From: Ischnura elegans | Lineage: Eukaryota; Arthropoda; Insecta; Odonata; Coenagrionidae | Length of the DNA: 64,000 nt | Assembly (NCBI RefSeq): GCF_921293095.1 | Contig: NC_060259.1 | Location: 23,381,812-23,445,811 of the forward strand | Direction: 5' to 3' | Part shown: one piece after another, positions 59,128 through 64,000 of the stretch | Position numbering within the stretch: the stretch's first letter is position 1 | Layout of the letters: every line of letters starts with the position of its first letter | Notes under the pieces: generated by a model | Databases searched by the model: none | Seen by the model: the letters and a program-made list of their open reading frames with translations, nothing else | What the model was told of the DNA's origin: nothing | Program-made: the position numbers and the translations under genes

Positions 59128-59257
59128 TTAGTAGGGGACCAAAATAATGTTCCTAATTCAAGAGTTCAATTGCTTCTAAAGATCATGAAACGCATTTTAA
59201 ACAAGATTCTCGGAGATGCATCAACGCTAGTCATTCAATGCCACTTGGAAAATTTTC
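59128..59257. repeat. 166-bp tandem array, displaced last unit
   Basis: TTAGTAGGGGACCAAAATAA through GCCACTTGGAAAATTTTC, the rest of the fifth unit beyond the Harbinger-like insertion. It carries the first-unit variant (GATGCATCAACGCTAGTC). Confidence 0.92.
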
Positions 59258-59706
59258 CATACCCATAGCCTCCATAGTGTCCCCTTGTCACGTTTGTAGG
59301 AAGCGGTACGAAGGTTTTACACAGTACACTGGCAAATTCATATGCAGCGATAAAATTGTATCACATACGCCCAAATTTCCTAAAAACTCGTGATTTAATA
59401 TATGACACAGTAGTTATTTTGTTTCTGGATACTCTGGATAAAAAAAAATCATATCCGTTGTGGGACTATTTTCTTTTGCGGATGGGGCCATAGCCACCGA
59501 GAAAGAGAGCCCGCGGAAGGATCGCCCAGGATCGCCGTTGGAGATTACGTGGTTTATGTTATGTATCACGTGTATCACCATATTCCTTGGATTTTTGTGG
59601 TTAAGTTGGTGAAAATTAGAGTTTTTGTGAATAGTGAAGTTTCCGTTATTCTTTAATTTCATTCGGTGGGCTTCAGAAACTTGTTTGTGAGGCATTTTTG
59701 TTAAAT
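59258..59706. other. Non-coding stretch
   Basis: No recognised feature; GC-richer around 59450-59540. Confidence 0.35.
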
Positions 59707-59851
59707 ATGCCTTTCTCGTGTGTGGTGCCGGTATGCGAAGGAAACACCCAAAGTTCAAGTTTTTACCTTTCCTATAGATCTTCATGGATTGAAGAAGAAG
59801 TGTATTTTGGCGATAAGAAGAGACAATTTCACCCCTACGGAAAACATTAAG
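59707..59851 (+). pseudogene. THAP-domain exon with a frameshift
   Basis: ATG at 59707 opens MPFSCVVPVCEGNTQSSSF, a THAP start with the first two zinc-binding cysteines (C-x4-C). One base out of frame after TCAAGTTTTT the homology continues FTFPIDLHGLKKKCILAIRR then DNFTPTENIK. It ends at a GTATGT donor (59852). The THAP tryptophan position reads Cys (KKKCILAI). THAP domains occur in host DNA-binding proteins and at the N-terminus of P-element-type transposases. The C-x2-H half is not found downstream. Likely a decayed P-like or THAP gene exon. Confidence 0.65.
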
Positions 59852-59852
59852 G

Positions 59853-60987
59853 TATGTACCCTTTCTCCCTGAAATTCTTTGGACGTAATTTCTAGTTAAA
59901 AGTGGCTTCATGATGTTGATGTACAGGACTGAAAGTGGTGATTTAAAATATTGTAGCAGCAATTCATTTGGAAATTCTTGCATTTTAGTTGTGTTCGTTG
60001 TATTCGGATCTGTCGCGCAACAATTGCTCTATGAAAAATGTTCTTAATTATAATATATGCATTACTAGTATATTTTATAACTTTCATTTATAAATATATG
60101 TCTTAATATTTTTACTTAAAATCTTTTCTTTTTTAAGAAGAAGAAAAATCCAAAGAAAAGTTTCTAAAATGTTTACGGCCTAAAATGGACAGGTTTCCTA
60201 ATTTTGAAACCTTAAGAATGTTAAACACGAGACTAATAAGACTGTAGTTTCCTGTCTTATGTAATCTGCTTGATACCTACAAGAGACAATTTCTTGCTAC
60301 AATGAAATTTTTATATACTTCATTACTACAGTAGCAGTGCAGGAGAGCATGTCAGTCCCTGAAAAAGATGTGGAGGTGGCTATCAGAAACTCACTAAGGC
60401 ACGCCAAGTGACAGCAACAACACGGTTGCAGGGGGAGAAGAAAATTAAGTGCATAAGACTTATGTAGTTTCTTGTGTTGTATTATTTCACCAAAGAAGCC
60501 CAATAAATATTGTGTATGGAATTGAAGCCTAATTTATTTAAATTATTGTCTGGACCTATTATTTAGATACTAGTATCGAACGAAATTCAGTCCTAACCTG
60601 AACGTGTCTTAAAGGTGTCCGTGTGCTGTGTGGGAAGTACTTTGTAGACGTTTATTTTTTTATGAGTAAGTGATGTTTTACTTTGAATTAATTACATGCT
60701 ATTCTTAATTTCCACTGCTTAACTTGAGAATCCCCTATTTATCATTTAAAAATCTGGTATTGAATGGTTGGTTAGTTTTCAGTTTAACAATGTTTAAAGG
60801 ATTATAATGTTATATTTTGGACAGCATTCACTCCATTTTTATCTATGCCTTTGTATGCATGTGGGTTCCTAGAGGAAGTGTGGTAAGGGAAATGGTCTGT
60901 TGGAATAATTTTTATGAGTGTTTCTTTATGACCTGAGATGAAATGAGGAAGAAAATGGGTAGTATTACTCCACCTATTTTGGATGAG
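59853..60987. other. Non-coding stretch
   Basis: No second THAP exon or transposase core recognised on either strand. Confidence 0.35.
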
Positions 60988-61545
60988 GTATTCCTAGGTC
61001 TTCTTTCATACAGTTCGTTTACAATTCTTATTCAGCCCATGTACAATTCTTATGCTGCCCATGTTTAATTCTTATACAGCCCATGTACAATTCTATTACA
61101 GCGTGTATGTAATTTGTGTAAAAATGCATATTTTTATACAAATTGTATATGTACACTCATTTTTGTTTATAACTTGTATACAGACTGTATAACATCTGTA
61201 TAGAGATTTTATACAATTTTATACAGGTTTTATACAATTTTTTCATAGGGTAGGTCTTCTTTCACACAATCCGTATGCAATTCTTATTCAGCCCGTATAA
61301 AATTGTATACAACCCATATACAATTCTTGTACAGCCTGTATATAATTTGTATAAAAATGTATATTTTTATACAAATTGTATACACTCATTTTTGTATATA
61401 ACGTATACAGACTGTATAAAATCTGTATAGAGATTTTATACAATCTGTATAGAGACTGTATACAACTTGTATATAATTCTATACAGAATGTATACAAAAT
61501 TTTTATACAATTTTATACAGGTTTTATACAATTTTTTCATAGGGG
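60988..61545. repeat. TATACAA-rich arm (right), tandemly doubled
   Basis: Two direct units, about 60993-61251 and 61252-61545, each beginning AGGTCTTCTTTCA and ending TTTTATACAATTTTTTCATAGGG. The end is the reverse complement of the start of the arm at 56342. Very high TATAC content gives false open frames rich in Tyr, Ile and Leu. Confidence 0.8.
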
Positions 61546-61712
61546 TTCAAGAAACAAAAAGGATTTCAGGGAGTGGTATGACTAGCTTTAGATACTGCTT
61601 TTATGAAAAGAAGTTCAAATGAAGCAAGAAAATGGACATCATTGCCTCGGAAATCCTACAGGAAATCATGTCTCCTGTTATATTGATATAATACAAGCTT
61701 TGAAGTGTACTA

Positions 61713-62680
61713 CAGTAGATTCTCATTATTGCGAAGTTCACGGGACCGAAAAACTGGGGATTCGTAATAACGATGTTCGAATGAATGTTTCTTTTAGAAA
61801 TTGTCGAAAAAAATGTGAACAATAAACATGATTAAATTAAGTGCAAGTATATAAAATTTTATTATTTAAACAAGAAAATTCGTTTCAGTTTCTCATTAGA
61901 TGAAAGCAGCATGATGCAATGGAGGGTTAATATCTTCTGAATACATTAACTCCTCGATATACGAAATAGATGTGTTAAAAGACCTTGTTTGTAAGTTGAT
62001 AAACCTTCAGTCCGGCCGCAGAGAGTTGTCCAATGACAGCTAGAATGGTCTAGGTCGGGGTAGGGGGCAAGGTTGCCAAGGAAGATATGGAAATGCCTTC
62101 ACTTCACTTGTAAAGGAAAAAGTCCCTTGAGGAAAGGAGCTGGAAGGGATAAGGAGTGTGAAGGGCCCAGAGGAGGAATCACTTGTTTTGGTGGATCAGG
62201 CTTATTTCCGTGCTCCATATGCATTTGACAGCATTGTACGACTCGGCGAGGGTGTGAGGTACATTTGGGGGACATCTATTGGCTGCAAACTGTGCTGGCG
62301 CAGGGTTTTCCGCCCCTCCTATGGTGCTGTCATCGGGCAACTCTCGCCGGCCGAACTGTATGCAAGGAATTGAGGAGTACAGTTATCCTGCAGAATGCAA
62401 CACTGCATGACAATGTGCGCTAACTCACGACTGTGAAGAATTGATCTAGCTGGGTGTACGACGCTTCCGGAGCCGAACTATTAAAACTTCGCATATTGCA
62501 TATCCACCTAAATGCCGATGCTTATTCGTGGAACTCCGTAATCAAGTTCATTAAGTAACTGCCAGGACCGGGACTGAGGTGCGTAATAATGGTTCTTTTA
62601 CTATAGATTGGATAGGGCTTTTCGTTGGGATCAACGAATTGCTTCGTAATAACATTGCTCGTATTAACAATAGAACACTG
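61713..62680. mobile_element. Probable Tigger-like element, 968 bp
   Basis: The left end is CAGTAGATTCTCATTATTGC, the right end inward CAGTGTTCTATTGTTAATAC; TA at 61711-61712 and 62681-62682. Subterminal TCGTAATAACG-like units on both sides. No transposase recognised. Confidence 0.65.
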
Positions 62681-62682
62681 TA

Positions 62683-63010
62683 TACATGAGCTTACTTTCA
62701 TACTTTGAAACAAAAAGCTTTTACAATAAACACACAAAACCAATAGCTTAACTTACATCGTAGAGTCTAAGAAGGAACCCCAAATTTCGTAAAACCGATT
62801 AGGAATTTTTAAAGCCCCACCTTTTCCAGGCCAAAGACCCAAAGAATTGCATACCATAAAAAAAATTCCCAGATGTCATTGACAATATTACCAGACTCTT
62901 CTCTGACCCATTCTGACCAGTACTAACACCTTTTATGGAACCAGAATTCCAATGGTTAAGATTATGGATTAGCAATGAGTCAAATTAGTAACTGTGGATT
63001 AACCCTTAGC
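62683..63010. other. Non-coding stretch
   Basis: No feature recognised. Confidence 0.4.
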
Positions 63011-63215
63011 CTCGGGTACGATACGAGCGGCGGGCGGCGAGCGGCAAGCGGCGTGAGCGGCGCCGCTCTGATATCGGACCTCATTTAGTTGCGTATAAAT
63101 CTATTGAGGGTGGGTACGATATGTTTGAGCGGCGAGCGGCAGTGAGCGGCGCCGCCCAGTGCCGCTCATGGTTCCAAGTCCAGACCGATTTCTTTTCCAC
63201 TGCCGCTCAGTAGAT
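63011..63215. repeat. GC-rich GAGCGGC repeat cluster
   Basis: Two direct blocks, GGGTACGATACGAGCGGCGG (about 63016) and GGGTACGATATGTTTGAGCG (about 63112), each followed by repeated GAGCGGC/GTGAGCGGCGCCGC units. Strikingly GC-rich in an AT-rich region. It may be the subterminal region of a TIR element whose other end is beyond 64000. A short frame starting MSAETHQSGENTAKQRK follows at about 63238 and could be its ORF start; unverified. Confidence 0.5.
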
Positions 63216-63735
63216 TCATCCTTCAGTGTAGTTGAAAATGTCAGCGGAGACACATCAAAGTGGTGAGAATACGGCCAAGCAAAGGAAGACTGAAGTTAAA
63301 CTAAGTATATACTAATAGAAGTTTTAATTAGTGAGGTGCAGTCCAGGGTATTTATGCGGAATGATCAACATTTTATTATAGTATTGTAAAGATTAAGGTT
63401 GGTTTCCATGGAGTATTACAGAAGTAATCTGGGAGCCTCCCTTTCCTTCCAACACTAACTTTTTCAATACAATGTAAACGAACACATACGAGTTAATGCC
63501 TTTGCGTTAATGCCTAACGAGTTTGCATGAATGATTTTTGTGGACCGGAACGGAACATTTACGAATGTGTGAACAAAATTAGAACAGGTTTTATTTTCTG
63601 TGCATGCACTCGCACAAGTTGGGTGGTTACACGGTGCATTTTGGGGATCATTCTCGCGTTCATACATATAGACATTAACCCGTACCCGTGTTAATGTACC
63701 GTGTAAACAGGCCTTAAGGCCACTGTAACTCCCTT

Positions 63736-64000
63736 TCAAATAGCTAAAAATTCTATTCTCTTCCTTCCTCGTTTCCCTAACATTTTACCCTCTAACGCTG
63801 TTTTCAACTTCCCTTCCCCGCTAAGTATCCCCTCCATCCATACCTTCCGTCTCCTCCGTATCTCATCTAACAGCTTCTTCTCCTCACCCACCATGTCCAG
63901 AACTTTGTTGTTCCTCCTCCTCTCTGTCCATTTCACCTTCTCCATTCTTCTTCATACCTACATCTCGAATGCCTCTAATCTTCTCTCGTCCTCCTTCCTA
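63736..64000 (-). pseudogene. LINE fragment at right edge, same family as 4382-5430
   Basis: From 64000 down: RRLEAFEM, then a stop and shift, then MEKVKWTERRRNNKVLDMVG, EKKLLDEIRRRRKVWMEGIL and GEGKLKTALEGKMLGKRGRK. Aligns with EAFEMWCYRRMMKIKWIDRV, RRRNNLIGHIL and EGKVEGKNGKGRPR of the LINE at 4382. The element continues beyond the window; the 3' end is cut near 63736. Confidence 0.85.

Noticed and set aside
59414-59983. 189-codon minus-strand frame
   Set aside because: Antisense shadow of the THAP exon region; no recognisable domain.

Overview
This is a 64-kb window of a eukaryotic nuclear genome, most likely a repeat-rich arthropod. It is AT-rich, its genes are split by multi-kilobase introns, and its recognisable coding sequence is mainly retrotransposon. 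Nothing looks bacterial: there are no operons, no CRISPR array and no Shine-Dalgarno context. I cannot name the species.

Layout. 1-25 kb is almost entirely mobile DNA: LINE fragments, a 3-kb foldback element (998-3969) with nuclear-receptor-like DR1 motifs, a hAT-like element holding a LINE (4115-5634), and a three-level nest. In that nest a minus-strand LINE (13795-14767 and 21660-22061) was split by a Ty3/gypsy element (14768-21659), which was itself entered by a plus-strand LINE (about 18.3-21.37 kb). Short TIR elements with clear target-site duplications (TSDs) punctuate the rest. 26-37 kb carries a plus-strand host gene that I do not recognise: five exons, a predicted 188 aa, and an 8.3-kb last intron full of TIR elements. 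37-42 kb is intergenic or 3' sequence with pogo-like debris. 42.0-54.9 kb carries six consecutive minus-strand exons of thioredoxin reductase (FAD/NADPH disulfide reductase). Its N-terminal exons with the redox CxxxxC are off the right side, and its short last exon was not found. 54.9-64 kb is repeat-rich sequence upstream or within 5' introns: a 166-bp satellite-like array interrupted by a Harbinger-like element, TATACAA-rich inverted arms, a broken THAP-domain exon, Tigger-like debris and a LINE at the right edge.

The two host genes converge (plus-strand gene ending near 37 kb, minus-strand thioredoxin reductase starting beyond 55 kb). Transposons supply nearly all the rest. Most insertions are datable relative to each other through nesting, and many have intact TSDs: 3 bp for Harbinger-like, TA for pogo/mariner-like, TTAA for piggyBac-like, 5 bp for gypsy, 8 bp for hAT-like, 9 bp for foldback. 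The best candidate for something undescribed is a TIR family with ends GGGTCATTCC and a possible 4-bp TSD (51085-52458). It carries an unfamiliar protein-coding fragment, and a possible relative lies at 10.9-13.1 kb.
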